Assembly: GCA_038234785.1 (NCBI GenBank)
Contig: JBBQTC010000095.1
Location: 1-11,326, forward strand
Direction: 5' to 3'
Length of the DNA: 11,326 nucleotides
Origin: UBA668 sp038234785
Lineage (GTDB): Bacteria > Actinomycetota > Acidimicrobiia > Acidimicrobiales > Ilumatobacteraceae
Within the stretch, counting starts at the first letter, position 1, and every line of letters begins with the position of its first letter. The notes beneath the pieces were generated by a model. That model searched no databases. It saw only the letters and a program-made list of their open reading frames with translations, and was not told the origin of the DNA. Made by a program: the position numbers and the translations under genes. Positions 1-7,193 of this stretch are shown in pieces.

Positions 1-2
1 TC

Positions 3-110
3 GACTGCGACTCCGGCTGCAAAGGCGTGTACAGCGCGGCGTACGGGCCGGCGACCCCGCCACAAGATGCTGAAGTCATCCGTCAGCTAGCTCGCGCCCC
101 GCGTGGGTAG
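3..110 (+). CDS. Possible C-terminal end of an unidentified gene (partial)
   Basis: An open frame enters from the left edge and ends at TAG 108-110, giving 35 residues that begin DCDSGCKGVY and end in ARAPRG. The first two thirds use mostly C or G at third codon positions, as real genes here do, and the stop lies just before a stem-loop facing the convergent operon. The two cysteines (CDSGC) could be a metal site or disulfide, but nothing identifies a family. It may be chance coding, since only the tail is visible. Confidence 0.4.
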   Translation, partial: DCDSGCKGVYSAAYGPATPPQDAEVIRQLARAPRG

Positions 111-128
111 GTGTCGTGGCGGCGACCG

Positions 129-155
129 CAAGCAGTGCGGCCCCAGCGTTGCTTG
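129..155. terminator. Stem-loop between convergent genes, possible bidirectional terminator
   Basis: CAAGCAGTGC (129-138) pairs with GCGTTGCTTG (146-155) across a 7-base loop: ten pairs, two of them G-T. It sits directly after the TGA of the operon's last gene on the minus strand and after the possible plus-strand gene end at 110. Neither side has a T-run, so a classical intrinsic terminator is not shown. Stem-loops without T-runs are common 3' ends in high-GC Gram-positives. Confidence 0.4.
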
Positions 156-157
156 TG

Positions 158-1237
158 TCACCGAGGCGACGCGGATCTTGCCGAGCGCCCTCGACGAAGA
201 GTGGCCCGCCCTCCCTGCACGAGGAGGCCGGCGAAGGTCGCGGTCCAGGCGGCGAGGGCGACAGCGAGGGTGACTTTGGGTGCCCATTCGAGTTGTTCGA
301 GTTTGATCACGGCGCGCATCTTGAACGTGGCGGCGCCGTACATGCCGAGGGGGAACACGAGCGCCCAGTACGAGGGGTGGTAGCGCAGCGGTACGTGACG
401 GACGATGTGACGCCAGATGCCGATCGCGACCATCAGCGGGAACCAGAAGGTGGCGGTGGCCCAGGCAAGTGTGACAAGTCCTTCGATGATCGGTCCGAGG
501 CGATCGATTCTGGGTGAGACGGCCCGGGTGGCGAGCAGGTTGGAGCCGGCGAGAACGGTGATCGCAACAGCACCTGCGGCGATCCAGGCGGGTGGGTCGG
601 CTTCGGTGGGTTCGAGCGGTTGGAACGTCCAGCGCAGGAACACCATTGTCATGACGATGAGGTAGAGGACGAGTCCGAGGCAGAACGCGGCGATGCACAT
701 GAAGGCGAGGAAGTCGCTGGGGTGGCGGCCGAGGAGTAGGGCGCCGAAGACGGCGACCGATTCAGTGGCGACGGTGAGAAGGAACCACGAGCCGTTGATG
801 CCGCTACCGAGGGCGGGCTTGTCGCTGCGCAGCACGTCGGCGATCAAGGCGGTGTAGACGAGGACGACGTAGAGCGGTAGGGAGCACCACCACAGGATCT
901 CGGCGAGGGTCCACCATCCGTGGATGAGTGCGGAGGCGCTGGCGAGCACGTTGGTTCCGGCGACGATGGTGAGGAAACCGAATCCTTTGGCGTGGCTGGT
1001 GAGGTCGGCGATGAGGCGTCGGGGGTAGGCGACGAGGCGGATCACGATCAGCACGGCGAGGATGGCGTCGGCGGCCGCTGCGACGGCGTAGAGGCTGTTG
1101 GCGAGCCATCCGATCTTCTGTTGTTTGGCGGCGATGGCGATGATGCCGGTTGCCATCACGAGTGCGAAGTAGCCGGGGAACAGCGTCGCGATCGGGCTGA
1201 GACGACCATCTGGTTCGGGTTTCGCGACGTCGGTCAC
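158..1237 (-). CDS. TDT/SLAC1-TehA family transporter or anion channel
   Basis: This is a 359-aa integral membrane protein of the tellurite-resistance/dicarboxylate transporter family, which includes TehA and plant SLAC1 anion channels. About ten hydrophobic helices run from the PIATLFPGYFALVMATGI segment (residues about 15-32) to a last helix near 325-345, followed by a basic tail. PGYFALVMATG near the N-terminus and RYHPSYWALVFPLGMY near 290-305 are typical of the family, and the length is normal. It starts with GTG, whose GTGA overlaps the stop of the gene before it, so it is the last gene of the reductase operon. SLAC1-type channels pass small anions including nitrate and chloride, so movement of nitrate or nitrite across the membrane is a reasonable inference. 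Dicarboxylate or tellurite-related transport cannot be excluded. Confidence 0.9.
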   Translation of the reverse strand: MTDVAKPEPDGRLSPIATLFPGYFALVMATGIIAIAAKQQKIGWLANSLYAVAAAADAILAVLIVIRLVAYPRRLIADLTSHAKGFGFLTIVAGTNVLASASALIHGWWTLAEILWWCSLPLYVVLVYTALIADVLRSDKPALGSGINGSWFLLTVATESVAVFGALLLGRHPSDFLAFMCIAAFCLGLVLYLIVMTMVFLRWTFQPLEPTEADPPAWIAAGAVAITVLAGSNLLATRAVSPRIDRLGPIIEGLVTLAWATATFWFPLMVAIGIWRHIVRHVPLRYHPSYWALVFPLGMYGAATFKMRAVIKLEQLEWAPKVTLAVALAAWTATFAGLLVQGGRATLRRGRSARSASPR

Positions 1238-1437
1238 GGTCGTAGGTAGCGCAGGAACGCCGCTGCGGCGGCGAAGAGGGTGACGGACACGGTGGCGGTG
1301 GCCCAGGCGAGTGATTCGGTGTCGGTTTGGAACGCTTCGACGGCGACGGTGATGAGGAACACTTGGAACGCGACGAGGATGACGACGTAGAGCACAACGG
1401 CTGACGAGGTGCGCCTGGCCCGTTCGGAGGTTCTCAT
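1234..1437 (-). CDS. Small two-helix membrane protein, unidentified operon subunit
   Basis: This 67-aa protein has a basic N-terminus (MRTSERARRT), one hydrophobic helix at about 13-34, a short polar loop containing QTDTES, and a second helix at about 44-63, ending RYLRP. The positive-inside rule puts both ends in the cytoplasm. There are no cysteines or histidines, so it binds no haem or Fe-S cluster through them. The ATG overlaps the Rieske stop (ATGA) and its own stop overlaps the channel start, so it is co-translated with its neighbours. A longer in-frame reading back to 1623 lies wholly inside the Rieske gene and is a shadow. I do not recognise the family. A structural or assembly subunit that helps anchor the Rieske protein or reductase is inferred from position only. 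Confidence 0.8.
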   Translation of the reverse strand: MRTSERARRTSSAVVLYVVILVAFQVFLITVAVEAFQTDTESLAWATATVSVTLFAAAAAFLRYLRP

Positions 1438-1949
1438 GTCTGCCTGCCGAGCGCCCAGATCATGCCGTCGGGGCGGACCTCGAGGTCGATGCGGCCCAGT
1501 GGCCGGGTCGGGGGTCCGGAGATGACGTTGCCGGTTTGTGCGTCGAAGTTCCCCTCGTGGCAGGGGCAGTGCCAGCGCTGTTGGTTTGGTTCGTAGTAGA
1601 CGACGCAGCCCAGGTGCGTGCACTTCTGGCTGAACGCGACCACGTCGGCTTCGGAGAGGCGCACGAGGATCGCCGGGTCGTCGTCACCGGGATAGTGGAA
1701 CAGGTGGGGTTCACCTACGGCGATGTCGGCGAGCGGAAGGATCGCCCGCGGCTCGCCCGTGTTGATGGTGCGCAGTTGCGTCCATGCGGCGATGCCGACG
1801 TTGGCGACGGCGAGCGTGCCGGCGCCGAGAACGAGGTAGCGGGCGAACTCGCGGCGGGTCACCTCCTCTTCCGACAGCGCCTGGTACGGGAAGTCGCGTT
1901 TCCACGGTGGCGCCACCGGGACCGCGATCGGTGTGTTCGGTTCAGTCAT
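1434..1949 (-). CDS. Rieske [2Fe-2S] protein with Tat signal-anchor
   Basis: This 171-aa protein carries a canonical Rieske centre: CTHLGC at 110-115 and CPCH at 128-131. Cluster ligands are C110, H112, C128 and H131, and C115/C130 are the expected disulfide pair. The N-terminus has a twin-arginine motif (TRREFAR, 31-37) followed by a hydrophobic stretch at about 38-58 with no obvious cleavage site, so the cluster domain is probably outside the membrane and anchored. The family carries one electron per cluster, usually in cytochrome bc complexes or arsenite oxidase. No cytochrome bc1-type b subunit is visible here; the gene lies between the ferredoxin and small membrane subunit genes, overlapping both by four bases. 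It is therefore likely a dedicated subunit of the molybdoenzyme complex. The fold is certain; the partner is inferred. Confidence 0.95.
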   Translation of the reverse strand: MTEPNTPIAVPVAPPWKRDFPYQALSEEEVTRREFARYLVLGAGTLAVANVGIAAWTQLRTINTGEPRAILPLADIAVGEPHLFHYPGDDDPAILVRLSEADVVAFSQKCTHLGCVVYYEPNQQRWHCPCHEGNFDAQTGNVISGPPTRPLGRIDLEVRPDGMIWALGRQT

Positions 1950-2584
1950 GACTTCACCACGGATTGCTCGAGTCCGAACGGGTCGTCGAGCCAGGAGCGT
2001 TGGGTTCCGGTGAGCACGTCGAGCGGGCCTCCGAGCGCGTCGTCGATGACCGTGTAGACCTTGGTGCGCACTTCTTGGCGACCGAACAGGAAGTCACGGA
2101 ACAGGCTGCCGCTGCGGGTATCGCGGAACTCTTCGATGGTGCCGTACCAGAGCGCTTCGCTGGGGCAGACCGACGCGCACATCGGGGTGAGGCCTTCGGA
2201 GGTGCGGTCGGTGCACATGTCGCACTTCATCATCTGGTCGAAATCGGCGACGTACTTGGGGACGCCGAAGGGACAGGCGAGCACACAGTTGGAGCAGCCG
2301 ATGCAGCGCGGCTTGAGCGCGGACTGGACGATGCCTTCTTCGGTCTGCTTGATCGCGTCGGCCGGGCACACGTGCGCGCAGGTGGGGTCCTCGCAATGCA
2401 TGCATACCATCGGCGCGGTTTGTGTGGAGGTTGCTCGGTCGACGCGCTCCAGATGGATGAGCGATTGACCGCGGTGCGTCCCGCATTCGGCGCAGGCCGA
2501 GACACACGCTTCGCAGCCGATGCAGCGGCTCTGGTCGATCACGAATACCGGGCTTTCATCGATGCCGAACTGTCCTGTTCTCAC
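1946..2584 (-). CDS. Four-cluster [4Fe-4S] ferredoxin electron-transfer subunit (DmsB/NrfC-type)
   Basis: This 212-aa protein has sixteen cysteines in four groups: C21/24/27/31, C61/64/69/73, C94/97/100/104 and C121/124/136/140. This is the arrangement of the electron-transfer subunit of complex iron-sulfur molybdoenzymes such as DMSO reductase DmsB. One extra cysteine (C34) lies outside the pattern. It would pass electrons between a membrane quinol-side subunit and the [4Fe-4S] cluster of the catalytic subunit encoded just upstream. There is no signal peptide. The start is GTG, with GTGA overlapping the catalytic-subunit stop, and its own stop overlaps the Rieske ATG. The C-terminal part (about 155-212) has no cysteines and may make contacts in the complex. 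Family assignment is firm. Confidence 0.95.
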   Translation of the reverse strand: MRTGQFGIDESPVFVIDQSRCIGCEACVSACAECGTHRGQSLIHLERVDRATSTQTAPMVCMHCEDPTCAHVCPADAIKQTEEGIVQSALKPRCIGCSNCVLACPFGVPKYVADFDQMMKCDMCTDRTSEGLTPMCASVCPSEALWYGTIEEFRDTRSGSLFRDFLFGRQEVRTKVYTVIDDALGGPLDVLTGTQRSWLDDPFGLEQSVVKS

Positions 2585-4812
2585 AGTTGGCCCTCGTGCA
2601 ATTCCATGTCACGGGCGTCGATGGTGGGCGCGTTGCCGCCGGCACGTTCGACTCGCACGGCGGCAACTTTGAACTCGGGCATCTTGGACAGCGGGTCGAC
2701 GGCACGGTTGGTCAACTGGTTGGCGGCTTTGTCGCCGGGCCAGTGGTAGGGGATGAACACGGTGTCGGGTCGGATGGTGTTGACCACGTGCGCCGGCAGT
2801 GTGATCGTGCCGCGGCGTGAGGTCACGGTGACGAGATCGCCATCGGTAATGCCGAGCGGCTCGGCCAGGCGAGGGTGCATCTCGCACAACGGTTCGGGGT
2901 ACTGGGCGACGAGCGCGGCGATTCGCCGGGTCTGGGTACCGGACAGGTACTGGGAGACCACACGTCCGGTGGTCAACAGCACCGGGTAGTCGTCGTCGAC
3001 GACCTCAGCCGACAGCTTGTACGGCACCGCGTGGAAGCGGGCTCGGCCGTCGGGAAAGTGGAACTGGCCGCCTTCGTGCAGACGTGGTGTACCGGGGTGC
3101 CCGGCTTGCGGGATGGGCCAGAACAGGCCCATCTCGTCTTCGATGCGTTGCCAGGTGGCTCCGGTGTAGTCGGCGGTGCCGCCGGTGCTCGCTCGGCACA
3201 GCTCGTCGAAGATCTGTTCGGTGTTGGTGTACGGGAAGTACTGGCCCTTGGCAAGGCGATTGGCGATGTCGAGCAGGATCTCCCAGTCACGCCGTGCCTC
3301 ACCGGGTGGGGTGACGGCGGCGTTGATCTTGATGATGCGCCCCTCACCGCTGGTCGAGGTGCCTTCGTCCTCCTCGTGCAGCGAGCCGGGCAGCACGATG
3401 TCCGCGTGGTGTGCGGATTCGGAGAGGAAGAAGTCGATCACCGCATAGAACTCGAGCTTGTCGAGTGCTTCGCGTGTGAAGTTCGAGTCCGGTGCGGACA
3501 CGAGCGGGTTGAAGCAGATCGACAACAACCCTTTGATGGTGCCGTCGTGGATCGCCTCGATCAGCTCCTCTGCTGGCAGACCTTTGCCGGGGATGTCGGC
3601 CTCGTCGCACTCCCAGACCTTCGCCACAGCAGCGCGGTGCTCAGGGTTGGTGATGTCGCGGTTGCCTGGGAGCTGGTCGCACTTGTGTCCGTGTTCACGG
3701 CCTCCTTGGCCGTTGCCCTGCCCGGTGATCGTCGACACCCCGCAGCCCGGCTTGCCGAACTTGCCGGTGGCGAGCCCGAGGTTGATCGCGGCGAGCACGT
3801 TGTCGACGCCTTTGGTGTGCTGCTCGATGCCGCGGGCGTGGAGCATCATCCCGGTCGCTGAGGTGCCCCACAGCTCCGCAGCTTCCTCGATCCGCGCCGC
3901 CGGTACACCGGTGATGTCGGCCGCCCAGGCGGGTGTCATCTCGGCGACCGCTTCGGCGGCCTTGTCGAAGTCGACGGTGTGGTTGTCGATGAAGTCGTGG
4001 TCGAGCCAGTTGCGTTCGATCAGGATGTGCAGCACGGCGCCGAACAGCGCCGAGTCGGTGCCGGGCCGGACCGGGAGGAACAGGTCTGCGGTGCGTGCGA
4101 GGGGCACGACGCGTGGGTCTTGGACGATCAGCTTCGCGCCCCGGTCGCGAGCTTTCCAGATGTAGCTGGTGGTGATCGGGAACGTCTCGGCGACGTTCGA
4201 GCCGGCGACCCACACCACGTCGGCGAGGGGGATGTCGCTCCACGGGTTCGGTGCCCGGTCGATGCCGAGCGCCTTCTTGTTCCCGACACCAGCCGACACC
4301 ATGCAGAACCGGCCGTTGTAGTCGAGGTTGGCGGTGTGCAAGGCGAGGCGGGCGAACTTACCGACGAGGTAGCTCTTCTCATTGGTGAGCGACACTCCGG
4401 ACAACATCGCGAACGCGTCGTCGCCGTGTTCCGCTTGGATGCGCTGGATCTCGGACACGACCTTGTCGAGCGCTTGATCCCAGGTGATCTGACGAAACCC
4501 GCCCGGCGCTGTCTCGTCGCGTTCCATCGGGTGCAGCAACCGGTCGGGGTGGCCCCCCTGGAGGTAGCGCTTGACGCCCTTGGGGCAGAGCTTGCCTTCG
4601 TTGAATGGGAACTCGTACCACGGTTCGAACCCAACGACCTGGTTGTCGTGGACCTTGAGCTTGATGCCGCACTGCTGACCGCAGAAACAACAGTGGGTGT
4701 TGACGACCTTGTCGATGGTCAGTCCCGCGTTCCATCCGCCTGGTGGGGCTTCGTTGAGGTGCGGCCCGTAGCGGGCGATCAGTTCGTCGTCGGTGATCGG
4801 TGGTCGTGCCAT
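2581..4812 (-). CDS. Molybdopterin oxidoreductase, nitrate reductase-type catalytic subunit (NasC/NarB-like)
   Basis: This 743-aa protein is a bis-MGD molybdoenzyme. An N-terminal [4Fe-4S] site follows C-x2-C-x3-C-x27-C (C41, C44, C48, C76). C170 in GRFCMVSAG sits where NasA/NapA-type enzymes place the molybdenum-ligating cysteine; there is no selenocysteine codon. The segments GQGNGQGGREHG (364-375) and NPEHRAAV (389-396), and the dinucleotide-binding domain with TTGRVVSQY and GTQTRR (614-630), are those of assimilatory-type nitrate reductases. The end of the protein matches the usual family end. There is no Tat or other signal peptide. ATG at 4812 was chosen because it follows the previous stop as TGATG; the frame stays open to 5163, but that part is a shadow of the membrane-subunit gene. 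Nitrate is the likeliest substrate, but the related formate dehydrogenases are not fully excluded. Confidence 0.93.
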   Translation of the reverse strand: MARPPITDDELIARYGPHLNEAPPGGWNAGLTIDKVVNTHCCFCGQQCGIKLKVHDNQVVGFEPWYEFPFNEGKLCPKGVKRYLQGGHPDRLLHPMERDETAPGGFRQITWDQALDKVVSEIQRIQAEHGDDAFAMLSGVSLTNEKSYLVGKFARLALHTANLDYNGRFCMVSAGVGNKKALGIDRAPNPWSDIPLADVVWVAGSNVAETFPITTSYIWKARDRGAKLIVQDPRVVPLARTADLFLPVRPGTDSALFGAVLHILIERNWLDHDFIDNHTVDFDKAAEAVAEMTPAWAADITGVPAARIEEAAELWGTSATGMMLHARGIEQHTKGVDNVLAAINLGLATGKFGKPGCGVSTITGQGNGQGGREHGHKCDQLPGNRDITNPEHRAAVAKVWECDEADIPGKGLPAEELIEAIHDGTIKGLLSICFNPLVSAPDSNFTREALDKLEFYAVIDFFLSESAHHADIVLPGSLHEEDEGTSTSGEGRIIKINAAVTPPGEARRDWEILLDIANRLAKGQYFPYTNTEQIFDELCRASTGGTADYTGATWQRIEDEMGLFWPIPQAGHPGTPRLHEGGQFHFPDGRARFHAVPYKLSAEVVDDDYPVLLTTGRVVSQYLSGTQTRRIAALVAQYPEPLCEMHPRLAEPLGITDGDLVTVTSRRGTITLPAHVVNTIRPDTVFIPYHWPGDKAANQLTNRAVDPLSKMPEFKVAAVRVERAGGNAPTIDARDMELHEGQL

Positions 4813-5849
4813 CAGCCGAACCCTCCTACCCGCGCCGATTGGGCGAGGGTGACATAGGCGCGCCGGCAACGCGGACAGGTGTCCTGATAGTTGCCGCCAC
4901 CCTCGATCGAGTAGTCGAACCCGACCTGTGGGAGCACCTCTTTGAGGTCGGCGATCTGCTGCGCGCTGGCGAAGTGTTCGCCGCACCTCCGGCACACCGC
5001 CGGGTCGCCCTCCTCGTTTGCTCGCTTGTAGTAGGCGACACCGAGGTTGCCGGGGCGTTGGAAGATGTGGAACAGCTTGCCGAACGGCAGATACATCAAG
5101 CCGAGGATCACCGTCAACGCGTGGATGGTGTTCAGCGCTGCATAGAACCGGCCCTCCAGCCACATGCTCGACACCGTCAAGAACAGGCCGGACACGGACA
5201 CTGCGAACAGACCGGCGAGCGCGAGGAAGTCGCCCGAGCGCTCCGTCGCCATCGCGCCAGGGTCACGCAGGCGGCGGCGCAAGAAGATGAACACGCCGGC
5301 GAGGACGAGCACGGCTGCGACATCGAGGGCATGGAAGGTGAACCAGCCGATGATGCTCTCGGCGTCGAACTTCATCGTGCCGACCCGCGAGATGTACACC
5401 TGATAGTGGTCGGCGCGTTGGCCGACGCTTTCGAAGTGCAACAGGCCGAGCGTCAACGGGATCGTCACCAGGCCGGCGAGGATGCAGCCCCAGAACACCA
5501 GCTGGTGGGCCAGCCACCGCGACCGTGAACGGCGACGGATGAACCCCTGGGTCAGCAGATGAGTTGCGACCAGCGACGGCAACGCAACGGCGTTGCGGGC
5601 CTTTCGTTGCCGGAACGCGTCCCACCCTCGCCGATTGAGCATCGCAGTGGATGGCCGGCGCAGCCAGACTGCGTAGCGGTAGGCCACGCCGAACACGGCG
5701 AACACGACACCGAACAGGTAGCCGACGAGCGCTGCATCGAACCACACCAGCCGGTCGCTGCCGATGAACGTCAACGCGATCACGATCGCGACGCCGACCG
5801 CACCCCAGGTCAACCCGCGTCGATCCAAGTGGTTGGCCGAGCGACTCAC
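4812..5849 (-). CDS. NarI-like membrane subunit with C-terminal double CxxC domain
   Basis: This 345-aa protein has about six membrane helices (near 14-31, 36-62, 113-139, 164-190, 207-230, 236-263) and then a soluble tail of about 80 residues. H243 and H261 are 18 residues apart, the same spacing as the haem-ligating His187/His205 of E. coli NarI, and H115, H138 and H173 are further candidate haem ligands. A b-type quinol dehydrogenase role is therefore likely, feeding the ferredoxin and molybdoenzyme subunits. The tail carries C286-x2-C289 and C325-x2-C328, a zinc-ribbon or rubredoxin-like four-cysteine site. The start is GTG 5849: a TAG lies four codons upstream (5859-5861) and an AGGG sits seven bases before it. 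Its TGA overlaps the catalytic-subunit ATG. Haem content and fold are inferred; the membrane nature and cysteine pairs are seen. Confidence 0.82.
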   Translation of the reverse strand: MSRSANHLDRRGLTWGAVGVAIVIALTFIGSDRLVWFDAALVGYLFGVVFAVFGVAYRYAVWLRRPSTAMLNRRGWDAFRQRKARNAVALPSLVATHLLTQGFIRRRSRSRWLAHQLVFWGCILAGLVTIPLTLGLLHFESVGQRADHYQVYISRVGTMKFDAESIIGWFTFHALDVAAVLVLAGVFIFLRRRLRDPGAMATERSGDFLALAGLFAVSVSGLFLTVSSMWLEGRFYAALNTIHALTVILGLMYLPFGKLFHIFQRPGNLGVAYYKRANEEGDPAVCRRCGEHFASAQQIADLKEVLPQVGFDYSIEGGGNYQDTCPRCRRAYVTLAQSARVGGFG

Positions 5850-5894
5850 ACCAGAACCCTAGGTCTGCCCAAGGCGACCGATGTGCGGGTGGGC

Positions 5895-6398
5895 TCATCC
5901 ATCATTGGAGCGCCGCCACATCGGTTCGATCGGTTGTGCACCGTCGGCTGACATCCCCGACAGCAGCCGCTCCATCGCGGCGGCCATCTTGCGACCGCGG
6001 ACCTTGGCGGCGAGCGCGCGGGGCCCGTCGAAGTTGGCGTCGACCGTGTCGCAGAACAGTTCCACCCACCGCTCGTACATCGCGTGGGAGAGCGGGGTGC
6101 GAGCGTGCACCGGCTCATGCGCCCGCAGCGGCTGGCCCTCATACCCGGGTTCGCCGAGCAGCTGCCACGACCAGAAGTCGATCAGCGTTGCGACATGCGC
6201 GTTCCAGTTCACGTGGGCGGCCTCGAACACCGGGCCGAGCAGGTCGTCCATCGCTGCGTCCCGGTAGAAGTTGCGCACCAGCCGGTCGATGTCGTCACGA
6301 TCGACGATGTCGGCGCGTGTGTCCTCGAACAGGTGGCTCCAGCACGGCGGATCGCCACCCTCGCCCACCATCACAGGGTCCGTTCCTGTGGTCATCAT
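5895..6398 (-). CDS. Group III truncated haemoglobin
   Basis: This 167-aa protein contains a 2/2 globin core (about residues 30-150). Y45 after F44 fits position B10, H94 in PLRAHEPV fits the proximal F8 haem ligand, and W111 in YERWVELF fits G8, a set found in group III globins such as Campylobacter Ctb. These globins bind O2 or NO and are tied to nitrosative stress. The first 25 or so residues are a family-atypical leader. The start is ATG 6398, overlapping the RIC stop as ATGA; a second ATG immediately follows at 6395. A 45-bp gap separates it from the membrane subunit. In this setting NO scavenging or dioxygenation is the most likely role. Confidence 0.9.
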   Translation of the reverse strand: MMTTGTDPVMVGEGGDPPCWSHLFEDTRADIVDRDDIDRLVRNFYRDAAMDDLLGPVFEAAHVNWNAHVATLIDFWSWQLLGEPGYEGQPLRAHEPVHARTPLSHAMYERWVELFCDTVDANFDGPRALAAKVRGRKMAAAMERLLSGMSADGAQPIEPMWRRSNDG

Positions 6399-7117
6399 CG
6401 ACCAACGATCGCCGCTCGTTCGGCCTCCAGCTGCACCACGAGCGGGAACAGCACGTTGTTCTCCTTGTGGATGTGCAGATGGGTGTCGACCTCGATCTCG
6501 GCCATCGCCGCGAAGCACGCCGCATAGGTCGCGCAGCCGTCGGCAGGCGTGGTGTACCCACTGGTCAGACGGCGAAGCTTGGCGAGCAGATCACCAACCG
6601 CGTCGTGTTCGCTGAGCATCACCGAGATCGGGTTGCGAAGCGAGCCGCAATGAAACGACGGCGCGTCGGTCGACACGGCGAGCTCACGAATCATCGGGAA
6701 CAGCACGCGCTCCTCTTTCGTCAGATGCGGTTCCAGGTCGGCGCGCACCTCGGCGTAACACGCCGCGATGTCGGCCAGTTCGGGATGACGTTCCCCGTGG
6801 ACCGTCACGATCTTGTCGACCAGAGCCGTCACCCGGGGCAGCTCGTCCCACAGGTAGCGGTGATGGGTCGCCTCGAGGTGATCGACGAGCGCATCGGCCG
6901 TCATCGTGGTCCACTCGGCAGGCTCAGCTGTCGTTGAAAGCGCCGACAGTTCGACAACCGTGACCGACGGATCGAGACCGATCAGGGTGCACGACTCGTC
7001 GATCGTGCGGCCACCACCACAGCAGTAGTCCAAACCCCGCTTTTCGAACTCGCGGGCGAGTTCCGGAAACGCGTCAACCGCCTCTGCCAACGTCATCGAT
7101 ACATCGAGTTGCCTCAT
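6395..7117 (-). CDS. ric: Iron-sulfur cluster repair di-iron protein (RIC/ScdA/YtfE family)
   Basis: This 240-aa protein has the two expected domains. The N-terminal DUF542/ScdA_N domain carries the adjacent cysteines C32-C33 in GLDYCCGGGRTI. A hemerythrin-like four-helix domain from about residue 75 has candidate di-iron ligands H85, H131, E135 (HLTKE), H171 (SEHD), H215 and E219 (HIHKE). The family restores Fe-S clusters damaged by NO or peroxide, and YtfE also acts on NO itself. ATG 7117 was chosen because AAGGAG lies seven bases upstream and MRQLDVSMTLAEAV is a typical family start; the frame extends 11 codons further without such support. The gene ends inside the globin start. Length is normal. 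Assignment is firm; NO as the physiological stress is inferred from the neighbours. Confidence 0.95.
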   Translation of the reverse strand: MRQLDVSMTLAEAVDAFPELAREFEKRGLDYCCGGGRTIDESCTLIGLDPSVTVVELSALSTTAEPAEWTTMTADALVDHLEATHHRYLWDELPRVTALVDKIVTVHGERHPELADIAACYAEVRADLEPHLTKEERVLFPMIRELAVSTDAPSFHCGSLRNPISVMLSEHDAVGDLLAKLRRLTSGYTTPADGCATYAACFAAMAEIEVDTHLHIHKENNVLFPLVVQLEAERAAIVGR

Positions 7118-7123
7118 GATCTT

Positions 7124-7129
7124 CTCCTT
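7124..7129 (-). promoter_or_regulatory. Strong ribosome binding site of the RIC gene
   Basis: AAGGAG on the minus strand lies 6-7 bases before ATG 7117. It is the clearest Shine-Dalgarno sequence in the operon. It follows the 76-bp gap after the YwiC gene, so this gene appears to be translated independently of the one before. No convincing internal promoter is visible in the gap. Confidence 0.75.
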
Positions 7130-7193
7130 GTCGGTCTCCACGTCATCCACGATGCGGCTCGCTGGCTCATCACTGCGTTGTCCACGGCCTCGT

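Noticed and set aside
2875..3861. Long plus-strand open frame of 328 codons
   Set aside because: It lies antisense to the molybdoenzyme gene; in high-GC DNA such frames arise as shadows. It is rich in Val/Gly/Asp and shows no family motif.
4813..5163. 117-residue N-terminal extension of the molybdoenzyme frame
   Set aside because: It overlaps the membrane-subunit gene completely, is Arg/Pro-rich, and the TGATG start at 4812 gives a normal family N-terminus.
7118..7193. Internal promoter in the YwiC-RIC gap
   Set aside because: A TGGACA-like -35 is present, but no TAnnnT element lies at a suitable distance; only the ribosome binding site is clear.
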